64,000 bases of DNA from Buchnera aphidicola (Cinara splendens) (GCF_900698975.1 NZ_LR217722.1:124001-188000), one strand, 5' to 3'; shown: positions 20,504-30,245, counted from the stretch's first letter. Numbers and translations: made by a program. The notes: generated by a model from the letters alone, not told the origin.

Positions 20504-20961
20504 AATTTTTCGACTATATCTATAGTAATTAATATGTTTATTGAAATTATTTAGTAAATGAAGTTATGTAAATAATTTTCAGTGTAAATAATTGAAACAC
20601 ATTTTTGAGATTTTATAATATATTTTTATATATATAATTTATATTAAATTTTTTATCAATAAAAACGTGTATATTATTTTAATATAGTAAAGATGTACTT
20701 TTTAGATTATATTTATCTATTATTATAGTTTATATATCAGTATTTTATACTAATTATTTTTATAGCAAAACATTTTAAAATTTAAAATAAACGAAATATT
20801 TTTATATTAGTGTAAATTTATATATTTTATTTTTAATAAAAAATATAACTATTATTTTGATCATAGTTACACATTTGCATTTTATATGAAAAATTATTAT
20901 TTTATTAATTTTTTTTATAAATTATTTAATTAGATGTTTATCTGAAATGTTTAAAAATTTT
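20504..20961. other. Gene-free spacer grpE to ssrA
   Basis: A 458-base, almost purely A/T spacer between the starts of grpE transcription and the 3' end of tmRNA, both on the minus strand. I see no reading frame with family resemblance, no tRNA and no heat-shock type promoter in the right orientation for grpE. Confidence 0.6.
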
Positions 20962-21332
20962 TGGAGCTGGCGGGATTTGAACCCGCGTCCAAAATAACTA
21001 ATATTGTTGTTCTACATGTTTAGTTTATTTGATCTTTTAAAATAAAACTTAATAAACAAAGTGTTATTTTTTATCTTAATAAAATACAATCTTATTGTTT
21101 TAAGATTAACAATATAAGAATGTCTCTTTTTATATAACCTTTCTAATATATAACTTATCTAGTAAAGAGAAGAAAAATAGATCAGCGAGAAAGGGCTTTA
21201 TCTAGTTTTTTAAGCTGCTAAAGCGTAGTTTTTTTGTTTTGCATTTAATAAAATTGGTTTTTTAACGAGGCAAACCAATCCTCGACATGCTGCAACAATT
21301 TTTGTATATTCTGTCAAATCCATAACAGCCCC
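20962..21332 (-). ncRNA. ssrA: Transfer-messenger RNA
   Basis: Rescues stalled ribosomes by acting first as alanyl-tRNA and then as a template for a degradation tag. On the minus strand the 5' end reads GGGGCTGTTATGGATTTGAC, and the 3' end is the T-arm and acceptor GGACGCGGGTTCAAATC... ending CCAGCTCCA. GGGGCTG pairs with CAGCTCC, closing the acceptor stem. The tag reading frame at 21210-21242 (minus) encodes AKQKNYALAA followed by TAA, close to ANDENYALAA of E. coli. The terminal CCA is not encoded, since AAA follows the discriminator A, so it must be added after transcription. Boundaries are set by the paired acceptor ends. Confidence 0.96.
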
Positions 21333-21547
21333 ATACACAAATTATATTATAATAGATCTATTGGATTTAGACAATATTTATATATATAAATATTATTATT
21401 TATTTTTTTAAAATTGTTCGAAAAGCATTCTTTTATACTGATCTTTATAGTACCATGAGTTTAGTTTTTATTAAAAATACAATAATTTTTTATTATTGTA
21501 TTTATTAAATAAAAATTTTATAAATTATATATTATTTTATTAAATTT

Positions 21548-21907
21548 ATGAGTGATATTAATATGACAGATGTTATTAGAAAAATAAAAAAGCAATTAAA
21601 AAAAAATATTATTGTTCTTTATATGAAAGGTTCTCCTAAACATCCTAGTTGTGGTTTTTCTGCTCGAGCTGTTCAAGCTTTATCTTCTTGTACTTCAAAT
21701 TTTTTTTATGTTGATGTTCTAAAAGATACAGATATTCGTTTAGCTTTGCCAAAATATTCAAAATGGCCAACTTTTCCTCAATTATGGATTAAAGAATGTT
21801 TGATAGGTGGATGTGATATTATCCTAGAATTATTAAATAACGGAGAATTATTGAATTTAATTAAAAATTGTCAAAATAATACTAAATTGAATAAATCACA
21901 ACCGTAG
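21548..21907 (+). CDS. grxD: Monothiol glutaredoxin (Grx4 type)
   Basis: Monothiol glutaredoxin that binds and transfers [2Fe-2S] clusters with glutathione. It has 119 residues against 115 in E. coli. The CGFS active site is seen in SPKHPSCGFSARAVQAL near residue 37, with MKGSPK before it, WPTFPQLWI near residue 75 and GGCDIILEL near residue 89. The second methionine, at 21563, matches the E. coli start exactly and could be the true start; no ribosome site decides between them. It is convergent with rnt, only 17 bases away. Together with erpA it points to retained Fe-S cluster delivery, needed by complex I. Confidence 0.96.
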   Translation: MSDINMTDVIRKIKKQLKKNIIVLYMKGSPKHPSCGFSARAVQALSSCTSNFFYVDVLKDTDIRLALPKYSKWPTFPQLWIKECLIGGCDIILELLNNGELLNLIKNCQNNTKLNKSQP

Positions 21908-21924
21908 ATTTAGAATTATATAAA

Positions 21925-22599
21925 TTATGTATTGAACATCTCATCTTGTTTTTTTCGATGAGATGTATTTGGAGGCCAACCTCCAAGTCTTTTCCATCGA
22001 TTTACTAATTCACAAAATAAGTGCGCTGTTTGTACGGTATCGTATAAAGCAGAATGTGCTTGAGTTGTATCAAAAGGAATACCAGCCATTTGACAAGCTT
22101 TTGCTAATACTGTTTGTCCAAAAATTAAACCACTAAGTGCTGCTGTATCAAATGTAGTAAATGGATGAAAAGGATTTTTGACAACTCCTATTCTTTTTGC
22201 TGCCGCCATTAAAAAGTTATGGTCAAAATTGGCATTGTGAGCAACTAGTATTCCTTTCTTACAATGATTCACATTTATTTTCTTTTTTACTAGTTTAAAA
22301 ATACTTTTTAACGCGCTTTGTTCACTAACAGCCCCTCTAAGAGGATTAAAAGGATCTATTTTATTAAAGGCGACTGATTCTGCTTGTATAATCGATCCTT
22401 TAAAGGGTTTAATGTGAAAATGTAAAGTATCATCTATTTGTAGCCATCCCAGTGTATTCATTTTTAAAGTTACAATTGCAATTTCTAACAAGGCATCTGT
22501 TTTTGCATGAAATCCTGCACTTTCTATATCTATAACAACGGGATAGAATCCTCTAAATCGATTTTTTATCATAAATCGTAAATTTTGTTTTATAGACAT
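21925..22599 (-). CDS. rnt: Ribonuclease T
   Basis: 3'-5' exoribonuclease of the DEDDh family that trims tRNA and other stable RNA 3' ends. From the ATG at 22599 it has 224 residues (E. coli 215). Catalytic acids and the histidine are in VVIDIESAG near residue 23, [10 protein letters not shown] near residue 128, and AHSALYDT near residue 186. RFRGFYPVV near the N-terminus matches exactly. The frame extends 31 codons upstream, but those residues are unlike the family and the chosen ATG has a GAGAT site. The last codons fold into a terminator-like hairpin shared with convergent grxD. Confidence 0.97.
   Translation of the reverse strand: MSIKQNLRFMIKNRFRGFYPVVIDIESAGFHAKTDALLEIAIVTLKMNTLGWLQIDDTLHFHIKPFKGSIIQAESVAFNKIDPFNPLRGAVSEQSALKSIFKLVKKKINVNHCKKGILVAHNANFDHNFLMAAAKRIGVVKNPFHPFTTFDTAALSGLIFGQTVLAKACQMAGIPFDTTQAHSALYDTVQTAHLFCELVNRWKRLGGWPPNTSHRKKQDEMFNT
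21936..21966. terminator. Terminator hairpin overlapping the 3' end of rnt
   Basis: Perfect 10-bp inverted repeat, ACATCTCATC with GATGAGATGT, and an 11-base loop. It lies inside the last codons of rnt (minus) and about 28 bases beyond the grxD stop (plus). As the spacer between these convergent genes is only 17 bases, it may end transcription from both sides. Confidence 0.5.
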
Positions 22600-23230
22600 A
22601 TGTATCTCATTTTCATTATTTAGTATAATTTTAAATTTATTTATATTTATTTTATGATATAAAATTATAATCATCTTGTTCAAATAACTCAATATATTTA
22701 AATAAAAATAATGATTGTTTTTTCATTGTGCTATTTTTAAAAAATTATTTTTAATAAACATATTTGTTTAAAATATTGTTGTTATTAATAGTTATTAGTA
22801 CGTATGATAATACGATTGTTTAAAAAAAATTTTTATATTAGGATATATTATTAAATTCATTATTAATGAGTATTTAATAAATATATTGATTTTTAAAATA
22901 AAAAGAAATCTTTATTTTAAATATATACAAAAATTTATTTTTTTGAGAATGTTTTTTTTTAAAAATATTTTTAAAGATATATATTTTTTATAATTTACAA
23001 AAAATATTATGTATATGTAGTGTAATCGTTTAATAATATTTATGTATAGTTTTTTTATAAAAAATCTAATATAGAATATACGAATATATAAAGTATACCT
23101 CTATAATATATAGGTATAAAATATATATATAATATATAGGTATATGAGACACAAGAATAAGATAGTTTCATTAGTAATTTTGTAAAATATATATCATGAT
23201 TTAATTATATTTAATTTAAAAGAAGGTATT
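22600..23230. other. Gene-free divergent spacer rnt to pth
   Basis: A 631-base, almost entirely A/T spacer between divergent genes, which must hold promoters for both. The only distinct structure is the repeated element at 23094-23144 just before pth, described separately. No reading frame with family resemblance is seen. Confidence 0.6.
23094..23144. repeat. 17-base direct repeat with hairpin upstream of pth
   Basis: TATAATATATAGGTATA occurs at 23102-23118 and again at 23128-23144, 26 bases start to start. A TATACCT at 23094-23100 is the inverse of the AGGTATA that ends the first copy, giving a 7-bp hairpin. It lies about 90 bases before the pth start. Function is unknown; it could be slippage-generated or a regulatory site. 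Confidence 0.5.
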
Positions 23231-23812
23231 TTGAAAACAATAAAAATGATTGTTGGTCTTGGAAATCCGTTAAATCAATATTATAATACACGACATAATG
23301 TAGGTTATTGGTTTATTAATATGTTGTCTGATTTTCATAAAATTTTATTTAAATTTAAAAAAAGTTTTTTAGGATATATTGCGAATGTTACAATAAATAA
23401 TCATATAATTTATTTATTGCGACCCCATGTATTTATGAATGTTTCAGGTATTTCGGTTTATTCTGTTTCATCTTTTTATAAAATTGATTTATCTGATATT
23501 TTAATAGTGCGAGATGAATTAGATTTATTTCCTGGAACAGTAAAAATAAAGTTTGGAAAAGGTCATAATGGTCATAATGGTGTTAAAAGTATTATCAATC
23601 ATTTTTCCATTAAAAATGATTTTATACAATTATGTATTGGGATTGGTCGTCCGATACAAAAAAAAAATGTATCGACATTTGTATTAAAAGCGCCTGAAAA
23701 ATTAGAAGGTAATATAATTAAAAAAGCAATATTAGAATTTATTTTATTAACTAAAGATAATATACATAAAAAAAATTTTTTGAAAAATAAAAAAATTATC
23801 ATTAATCAATAA
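23231..23812 (+). CDS. pth: Peptidyl-tRNA hydrolase
   Basis: Cleaves peptidyl-tRNA released prematurely from ribosomes and recycles the tRNA. It has 193 residues against 194 in E. coli. It starts at TTG: AGAAGG lies four bases before it, and the N-terminus MKTIKMIVGLGNP aligns with MTIKLIVGLANP, whereas the next ATG (23246) would remove the start of the first strand. Catalytic positions are present: the asparagine in GLGNP, the histidine in TRHNVGYW near residue 22, FMNVSG near 70, RDELDL with its aspartate near 95, and GHNGVKSI. The gene precedes ychF, the same pairing as in E. coli. Confidence 0.97.
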   Translation: MKTIKMIVGLGNPLNQYYNTRHNVGYWFINMLSDFHKILFKFKKSFLGYIANVTINNHIIYLLRPHVFMNVSGISVYSVSSFYKIDLSDILIVRDELDLFPGTVKIKFGKGHNGHNGVKSIINHFSIKNDFIQLCIGIGRPIQKKNVSTFVLKAPEKLEGNIIKKAILEFILLTKDNIHKKNFLKNKKIIINQ

Positions 23813-23880
23813 TTTTTTGTCGTGATTATTGATTATTTTGTCTATAAATTCGATGTTCAACTGAACAGGTATAAATTATT

Positions 23881-24969
23881 GTGGTATATAAATGTGGTAT
23901 TGTAGGATTACCTAATGTAGGAAAATCTGCTTTATTTAATACGATAACAAGATTAAATATTCCATCAAAAAATTTCCCTTTTTGCACTATTGAACCTAAC
24001 ATTGGGATAGTTTCTGTTCCCGATAATAGATTAAAAAAAATAGCTGTTTGTGTATCAACTAAAAATATTGTACATAGCTGCATTACTTTAATTGACATTG
24101 CTGGATTAGTAAAAGGTGCTTCTAAAGGAGAAGGTTTAGGAAATAAATTTTTAAAAAAAATTAGAGAATGCAATGCCATCCTACACGTTGTTCGTTGTTT
24201 TATAAACAATAAAATAACTCATGTATATAATAACGTAAATCCATTACGTGATATTGATATCATTAATACGGAGTTATTGTTATCTGATCTTGATTTATGT
24301 GAAAAAATTTTTAAAAAAAAATCTATTCAAAAAAATATGAGTGATGTACATTATTCTATTTTTCTTAATTTAATGAAACGATGTATACATCAATTACAAT
24401 CTGGTCTTTTTTTAAAAGATTTAGATTTTTTAGAAGAAGAATTAAAAATCTTACAGCAATATCAATTTTTAACGTTAAAACCTATGATTTACATTTTTAA
24501 CATGACAAAAGATATGTGTTGTAACATTGATATCAATGAATTAAATAAAGATAAAAATGTTAATTTATCTACTTCTATTCCTGTAGTACTACATTACAAA
24601 TATAGTATAAATAATAATTATGTTAATGTTTTATCTACTCAAAAAAATTGTTTATTTTTTTTTGATGTAGATTTTAATAAGTTTATTAGGCATTTATGTA
24701 ATTCTTTATTTTTAAAGACTTTTTTTACTGCTGGACCAAAAGAAGTGAAATCATGGATATTTAAAGCAGAAAAAACAGCTGTTCAAGCTGCTAAGTTAAT
24801 TCATACTGATTTTTCTAAAGGTTTTATTAGAGCTCAAGTTATTTCATATGTTGATTTTATTAAGTATCGTAACTTAATTAAAATTAAGCAATTAGGTAAA
24901 ATGCGTAGTGAAGGAAAACAATATATAGTTCAAGATGGAGATATTATAAATTTTTTATTCAATATATAA
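23881..24969 (+). CDS. ychF: Redox-regulated ATPase YchF (Obg family)
   Basis: Obg-family P-loop ATPase, a ribosome-associated protein linked to stress and translation. It has 362 residues against 363 in E. coli and starts at GTG, giving MVYKCGIVGLPNVGKSALFN. The P-loop GLPNVGKS, the switch region LIDIAGLVKGASKGEGLGN near residue 68 and NMTKD (the nucleotide base-specificity loop) near 205 are visible. A C-terminal TGS domain includes FFTAGPKEVKSW, IHTDFSKGFIRAQ and the closing IVQDGDIINFLFN. The middle coiled-coil region is drifted. It follows pth by 68 bases and is convergent with thrC. Confidence 0.97.
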   Translation: MVYKCGIVGLPNVGKSALFNTITRLNIPSKNFPFCTIEPNIGIVSVPDNRLKKIAVCVSTKNIVHSCITLIDIAGLVKGASKGEGLGNKFLKKIRECNAILHVVRCFINNKITHVYNNVNPLRDIDIINTELLLSDLDLCEKIFKKKSIQKNMSDVHYSIFLNLMKRCIHQLQSGLFLKDLDFLEEELKILQQYQFLTLKPMIYIFNMTKDMCCNIDINELNKDKNVNLSTSIPVVLHYKYSINNNYVNVLSTQKNCLFFFDVDFNKFIRHLCNSLFLKTFFTAGPKEVKSWIFKAEKTAVQAAKLIHTDFSKGFIRAQVISYVDFIKYRNLIKIKQLGKMRSEGKQYIVQDGDIINFLFNI

Positions 24970-25015
24970 ATTATGTGATGTAGACAGTGATAAATATTAA
25001 TTTTAAATAAATTAC

Positions 25016-25051
25016 AATTTAGAGAGGGATTCTAGTTTTCCTCTCTAAATT
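25016..25051. terminator. Bidirectional terminator between ychF and thrC
   Basis: Perfect 12-bp inverted repeat, AATTTAGAGAGG with CCTCTCTAAATT, and a 12-base loop. It lies between the convergent ychF and thrC, 46 bases after ychF and 10 bases after the thrC stop. It is A/T-rich at its base on both sides, so it should work for both transcripts. It is among the strongest terminators in the window. Confidence 0.8.
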
Positions 25052-25061
25052 ATAAGATTTA

Positions 25062-26354
25062 TTAAATTTTTTTTAGTAAAAAATTCTTTAATTTCAAAAA
25101 ATCCGGTTTCATGTGATGTGAAAAATTTTTTAAATTTACTCGAGATTGTAAAGAATAGGGTAGTTTTAATTTAATATTTAATATGGATTCAACTGTATCT
25201 TGAAATTTAGATGGATGAGCAGTTCCTAAAAACAATCCAAAATCTGTTTTTTTCATATTTTTGATTAGTACTTTGTATGCTATAGCTGCATGAGGTTCAG
25301 ATACATATCCTATTTTATATAGTTCTTGAAGAGTTTTTATAGTTTTTTTATCAGATATACTTTCAGATTTTAGAGTATGTAAATTCCAATTTTTTCTTCT
25401 AAACAATTCTTCTACTCTTGGCCAGTTATTAGGTTCGCTGATATCCATAGCATTAGAAATTGTAGATATAGTGTTATTAGGTTTCCATACACCATTATTT
25501 AAAAAACGAGGCACTGTATCATTTGCATTAGTAGCAGCAATAAAGGATTTTATAGGTAATCCTAATGATTTTGCAATTAATCCAGCAGTTAAATTACCAA
25601 AATTACCGCATGGTACAGATATTACAACATTATTATGATGTTTGGATGGTATTAATGCAAAAGCTTCAAAATAATAACAAATTTGAGCCAGTAATCTACT
25701 AATATTAATAGAATTAGCGGAATTTAAACCAATTTTTTCTTTCAATTTTTTATCGTTAAATGATTGTTTTACTAAATATTGACAATCATCAAAACTTCCA
25801 TCAATTGCAATAGTGTGTATATTTTTTCCTAATGTACAAAATAGTTTTTCTTGTAGTATACTAATTCTTCCTTTAGGATATAATATTACAACACGAATAT
25901 TATTCATACAGTAAAAAGCATGTGCAACTGCAGCTCCTGTATCACCTGAGGTTGCGGTTAGTATAGTCATACTAGAATTTTTATTTTTCCAATATGATAA
26001 CATATTTGCCATAAACCTTGCCCCAAAATCTTTAAACGCTAAAGTTGGTCCATGAAACAATTCTAGACAAGAGATATTTTTGGTAACTGGTACAATAATC
26101 GGTGGAGTGAAAGAAAAAGCATATTTAATTTGTTTTTTTAAATCAGGCAATGATATTTCATCAGATATAAAGTGAGATAGTATATGCGTACTGCGCGTAA
26201 TAAAATCCATTTTTATTAACTTCTTTAAATCGTGAGAATTAAATTTTGGTAAATATTTTGGAAAAAATAATCCTTGTTTTTTTCCTAAACCAGATTGAAT
26301 AGCGTTTAAAAAATTTACCTCTTCTGTATGATCTTTCAAATTATATAGTTTCAT
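25062..26354 (-). CDS. thrC: Threonine synthase
   Basis: PLP enzyme that converts O-phosphohomoserine into threonine, the last step of the pathway. It has 430 residues against 428 in E. coli. The PLP lysine is in GPTLAFKDFGARF near residue 110, followed by TATSGDTGAAVAHAF near 140 and VPCGNFGNLTAG near 240, both PLP phosphate- and substrate-binding blocks. The start codon overlaps the thrB stop by one base, so translation is coupled. It is the last gene of thrABC and ends at a strong hairpin. Threonine is an essential amino acid for the host. Confidence 0.97.
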   Translation of the reverse strand: MKLYNLKDHTEEVNFLNAIQSGLGKKQGLFFPKYLPKFNSHDLKKLIKMDFITRSTHILSHFISDEISLPDLKKQIKYAFSFTPPIIVPVTKNISCLELFHGPTLAFKDFGARFMANMLSYWKNKNSSMTILTATSGDTGAAVAHAFYCMNNIRVVILYPKGRISILQEKLFCTLGKNIHTIAIDGSFDDCQYLVKQSFNDKKLKEKIGLNSANSINISRLLAQICYYFEAFALIPSKHHNNVVISVPCGNFGNLTAGLIAKSLGLPIKSFIAATNANDTVPRFLNNGVWKPNNTISTISNAMDISEPNNWPRVEELFRRKNWNLHTLKSESISDKKTIKTLQELYKIGYVSEPHAAIAYKVLIKNMKKTDFGLFLGTAHPSKFQDTVESILNIKLKLPYSLQSRVNLKNFSHHMKPDFLKLKNFLLKKI

Positions 26355-27289
26355 TATTTCAATCTCATTTTTCTTGCACCTAATTGATCAATTTTACAAA
26401 TATAAACGAATCCTTTATTATTCGTGATAAAGTTTTTTTCTAACCATTTTTTTACTTTAGTTGCAATAGAAATATTTAAACATATTGAAAATAATGTAGG
26501 TCCAGAACCTGAAATGTTGCAAGTTAATGCTCCTAATTTCATTATGGATCTTTTTATATGTAAAAATTTTGGTATTAATGGAATTCTATAGGGTTCTGCT
26601 AAAGTATCTTTCATAAAACGAATAGCTAGTTCAGATTGTTTTGTGTGTAATGCATGTATAAACGTTGATAAATTTCGACTATTTTGTATACATATATCTT
26701 TTTTATAATGTAACGGAAGAATATTTCTAGCGACTGAAGTAGATAATGTTATACCAGGCCATGCAATTATCCATAACCAATTCTTAAAAATAGGAAGTTT
26801 TTGTGTAATATAATTTTTATCGTCTGTAATTAATTGTAATCCTCCTAAATAACATGGAGCAACGTTGTCATAGTGAACACCTCCAGAAATATCTCCTTCT
26901 AAAGAACCCATTAATTTTATTAGTTCTATTTTTGTGAGTTGTGTTTTATAAAATTGGTTAAACGCAAGAACACTAGCCACTATAGACGAAGCGCTAGAAC
27001 CTAGTCCAGATCCTACAGGCATGTTTTTTTCTAATTTAATTGATATTGGTATTTTTTTATTGGTATATTTATTAAACCAACGCCATGCTTTCCAAGTAAT
27101 ATTTTTTTTTATATCCGTAGGTAAATTATCGGAAAAAGATCCGTGACATTTTAATTTAAATGTATCTGATGATTGTATTGATATACAATCCCCTAACAAA
27201 GTTCCATCTATGGGTGTAATAGCTGCTCCTAAAATATCAAAACCAACACCAACATTACCAATGGAAGCAGGAGCATAAATTTTTATCAT
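26354..27289 (-). CDS. thrB: Homoserine kinase
   Basis: GHMP-family kinase that phosphorylates homoserine with ATP. It has 311 residues against 310 in E. coli. The N-terminus [18 protein letters not shown] matches the family, the ATP-binding loop is [13 protein letters not shown] near residue 90, and the third GHMP motif is [12 protein letters not shown] near residue 257. [14 protein letters not shown] carries further active-site residues. It lies 18 bases after thrA and overlaps thrC by one base, the arrangement of the E. coli thr operon. No missing motif. Confidence 0.97.
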   Translation of the reverse strand: MIKIYAPASIGNVGVGFDILGAAITPIDGTLLGDCISIQSSDTFKLKCHGSFSDNLPTDIKKNITWKAWRWFNKYTNKKIPISIKLEKNMPVGSGLGSSASSIVASVLAFNQFYKTQLTKIELIKLMGSLEGDISGGVHYDNVAPCYLGGLQLITDDKNYITQKLPIFKNWLWIIAWPGITLSTSVARNILPLHYKKDICIQNSRNLSTFIHALHTKQSELAIRFMKDTLAEPYRIPLIPKFLHIKRSIMKLGALTCNISGSGPTLFSICLNISIATKVKKWLEKNFITNNKGFVYICKIDQLGARKMRLK

Positions 27290-27307
27290 TATCGTAAACT
27301 CGTAATG

Positions 27308-29761
27308 TTATAATATAACACGTAATAAATCAGAAAAAATACCTGATGCCGTTACTTTATTTCCAGCTCCGTAACCGCGTAGTATTAAAGGAATGGGTTT
27401 ATAATATTTTGTATGAAAAACAAATATATTTTCTCCATTTTTAACATAATACAATGGATTTTTATTATCTACAGATTTAATTTTTATATTACATGATCCG
27501 TTTTTTTTTATTGTACCTATAAAACGTAATACTTTTTTTTTGCTTTTTGCTTTATTAACTTTTTGAATAAATATATTATTTAATTTTTTTATTTCTGAAA
27601 AAAATTCTTTTTTGTTTTTTATTTTGTTAAAAGAATCAGGTAATATTTTTTCTATAGTAATATCAGATAATTCTAACTGATATCCAAATTCTCTTGCTAT
27701 AATTAATAATTTTCTAGCTACATCTATTCCGGAAAGATCGTCTTGGGGATTTGGTTCTGTGAATCCTAATTTTTGTGCTTTTTTAATAGCATCTGATAAG
27801 GTGCTATTATCATCTAATTTTCCAAATATATATGACATAGAACCTGATAAAATACCTTGAAATTTAATTAATTGATCTCCAGATTGTACTAAGTTTTTTA
27901 AATTATTGAGTATAGGTAATCCAGCGCCTACGTGTGTTTCATAAAAAAATTTTTTGTCATATGTATGAGCTATTTTACGAATTGATTTGTAATCAGAAAA
28001 GAGTGATGAATTAGATTTTTTATTAGCTGTAATTATGTGAAATCCTTTTTTCATGATTGTATTATATTTTTCTGCAATATCTTGACTAGCAGTACAATCT
28101 ATTAAAATTGGATATAAATATCCATTTTTTTTTGCTAAATTTAAAATTTTTTCCAAGGAAAATAATTTTTTAGATTTTTTAAATTTTTTCTTCCATTTAT
28201 TTAAACTAATTTTTGTTTTATTTTTTATATAGGTAGTAGAATTTGCAATTACATTAACATTTAATTGAATAAAAATTTTTTTTAATTTTTTTTCTTGCAT
28301 TAAAATAATATCTAATAATTTTAGTCCAACTCCGCCTATACCAATTAAAAAAATATTTAGAGGAATAGTTTTATAAAGAATTAAATCATGAATTTTTTTT
28401 GTGATATTAATGATATGTTTGTCATATAAAACAATAGATAATGATATATTAGAAGTATTATGTGATATTTCTAGTATTTTATTTTTAAAACTATTAACTA
28501 CTAAACATATTTTTTTTAAAATATCAATATTATATTTTTTTACATTATAGCCAATAATAGAAATGATACTAAGTTTTTTGATGTATAATATTTTTTTTAG
28601 CAATTTATTTTGTATTTTTGTATCAAGCATTTCTTTTAACTTTAGCTTTATATTTAATAATGGATGATCTTGTATATAAAAACTAACTGTATTATTTGAT
28701 AATGATTGGTTTAATAAATATATAGCAATATTTTTCTTAGATAGATATTCGAGTATTTTTTTTAAAAATTTTTCTTGATATAATGTTTTTATGTTTATTA
28801 TTTTAATTAAAACTATTTTTTTTAAATATGTAATTCCTTTAATTATATCAATAGTTTTATTATTTTTTGTTGTTAATAAAGTACCGGGATAATTAGGTTT
28901 ATTGGTATTTTTAATAATGCATGGAATATTATAAGTCTGTAATGGTTTTACTGAAGCCGGATGAATAATTTTAGCGCCAAAATAAGATAATTCTAATGCT
29001 TCTTGATATGTTATTTCTGATATCAATTTAGCTGTAGATATAATATTAGGATCGCTCGTATATATTCCGTTTACATCTGTCCAAATTTCACAAGTATGAG
29101 AATTAGTACATATAGATAATATAGTAGCGGAATAATCAGATCCGTTTCTTCCTAGAATTACTAATTCTTGGAATTTATTACCAGCAATAAAACCTGGCAT
29201 AAGAATAATTTTTTTTTTATTTATATTTAAATTTTTGAAATTTTTTTTAGATTCATGTATGTTAACAATAGCACCAAGATAATTAGATGTAGCTAATATT
29301 AGTTTTATAGGATTAATTATTAAAACTTCATATCCATATGAAACTAGTAATTCTTTCATTATTTTTACGGACAATATTTCGCCCATACTTATTATTTGAG
29401 CATAAATTTTATCTGGACATTTTTTAAGTAGTTTTATTGAGTGTAATAATGCTTGTAGTTTTTGGCATTGCATTTCTATTTTTTTTTGAATGTGACTTTT
29501 AGGATATTTTTTATTAATTATATATATTTTTTTTGTTAAGTTTAAAAAAAATTTTTTTAAAGTAACTATTTCTTTAATAGGAATATTATTGTTGCGAACA
29601 CATTGTAGAATGATTTTTTCTAGATGATTAGTTATAGTAGCTGGTGCGGATAATACAACTGATATTTGATTGTTTTTTGTTTGATTAACAATAATTGAAG
29701 ATACTTGTATGAATTTTTTTGCATTTGCAAGAGATGTACCCCCAAATTTTAACGTTTTCAT
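27308..29761 (-). CDS. thrA: Bifunctional aspartokinase I / homoserine dehydrogenase I
   Basis: Fused enzyme catalysing the first and third steps from aspartate to threonine. It has 817 residues against 820 in E. coli. Kinase blocks are MKTLKFGGTSLANA at the start, LVILGRNGSDYSATIL near 200 and EIWTDVNGIYTSDP near 225. Dehydrogenase blocks are FLIGIGGVGLKLL near 470, ITANKKSN, VGAGLPILNNL, GILSGSMSYIFGKLD, and LRGYGAGNKVTASGIF near the end. The central ACT (regulatory) region is much more drifted than the catalytic parts; the E. coli IAQGSSE block reads ISHNTSN at residues 432-438. No thrL-like attenuator is seen upstream. Confidence 0.97.
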   Translation of the reverse strand: MKTLKFGGTSLANAKKFIQVSSIIVNQTKNNQISVVLSAPATITNHLEKIILQCVRNNNIPIKEIVTLKKFFLNLTKKIYIINKKYPKSHIQKKIEMQCQKLQALLHSIKLLKKCPDKIYAQIISMGEILSVKIMKELLVSYGYEVLIINPIKLILATSNYLGAIVNIHESKKNFKNLNINKKKIILMPGFIAGNKFQELVILGRNGSDYSATILSICTNSHTCEIWTDVNGIYTSDPNIISTAKLISEITYQEALELSYFGAKIIHPASVKPLQTYNIPCIIKNTNKPNYPGTLLTTKNNKTIDIIKGITYLKKIVLIKIINIKTLYQEKFLKKILEYLSKKNIAIYLLNQSLSNNTVSFYIQDHPLLNIKLKLKEMLDTKIQNKLLKKILYIKKLSIISIIGYNVKKYNIDILKKICLVVNSFKNKILEISHNTSNISLSIVLYDKHIINITKKIHDLILYKTIPLNIFLIGIGGVGLKLLDIILMQEKKLKKIFIQLNVNVIANSTTYIKNKTKISLNKWKKKFKKSKKLFSLEKILNLAKKNGYLYPILIDCTASQDIAEKYNTIMKKGFHIITANKKSNSSLFSDYKSIRKIAHTYDKKFFYETHVGAGLPILNNLKNLVQSGDQLIKFQGILSGSMSYIFGKLDDNSTLSDAIKKAQKLGFTEPNPQDDLSGIDVARKLLIIAREFGYQLELSDITIEKILPDSFNKIKNKKEFFSEIKKLNNIFIQKVNKAKSKKKVLRFIGTIKKNGSCNIKIKSVDNKNPLYYVKNGENIFVFHTKYYKPIPLILRGYGAGNKVTASGIFSDLLRVIL

Positions 29762-30245
29762 AAATATAATCTCGTGTTAAAATCATTATTTAAGTTTGAT
29801 TTATTTAAAATAGTGTTTTACTATATGTACAGATTTTAATTGTAATAAATATTATTGTATTAATAGTAGTATTTTGATTGTATTATTATGAATGATATGA
29901 ACAATTTAGAATATAAATATTTTTATTACTTTTATATATACTGTTAATAGTCAAATAAAATTTATTATGAGGTAATTAATAAATTGTATCATATTTTTTG
30001 TTTTTTTTCTTTTTAAAAATTAATTTATTAAAAATATTGCAAACGAAATAATTTTTATATTAAATATTTTGTTGATTATGTTAAAAATATGATAATTTTT
30101 CTATTTTAGAATTTTATATTTATAAATTAAAGTATGTAAAATTAAATCGATTAATTTAATAGAATTTTTTTTAATAAACATTTATATATATTATATTTTT
30201 GTTAATTGTGTTGAATAGTTTTTTTTATATAATATGTGATGTACA
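29762..30245. other. Gene-free spacer pcnB to thrA
   Basis: A 484-base A/T-rich spacer that must include the thrA promoter. I searched it on the minus strand for a thrL-like leader with threonine/isoleucine codon runs and an attenuator hairpin and found neither. No gene is seen. Confidence 0.6.

Noticed and set aside
20504-20640. Heat-shock promoter for grpE
   Set aside because: A TTGAAAC is present but on the wrong strand, and no matching C-rich -10 element is seen.
22600-22692. N-terminal extension of rnt
   Set aside because: Unlike the family; the ATG at 22599 has a GAGAT site and matches the known N-terminus.
29762-30245. A thr operon leader peptide and attenuator
   Set aside because: No short frame rich in Thr or Ile codons followed by a GC-containing hairpin and U-tract was found.
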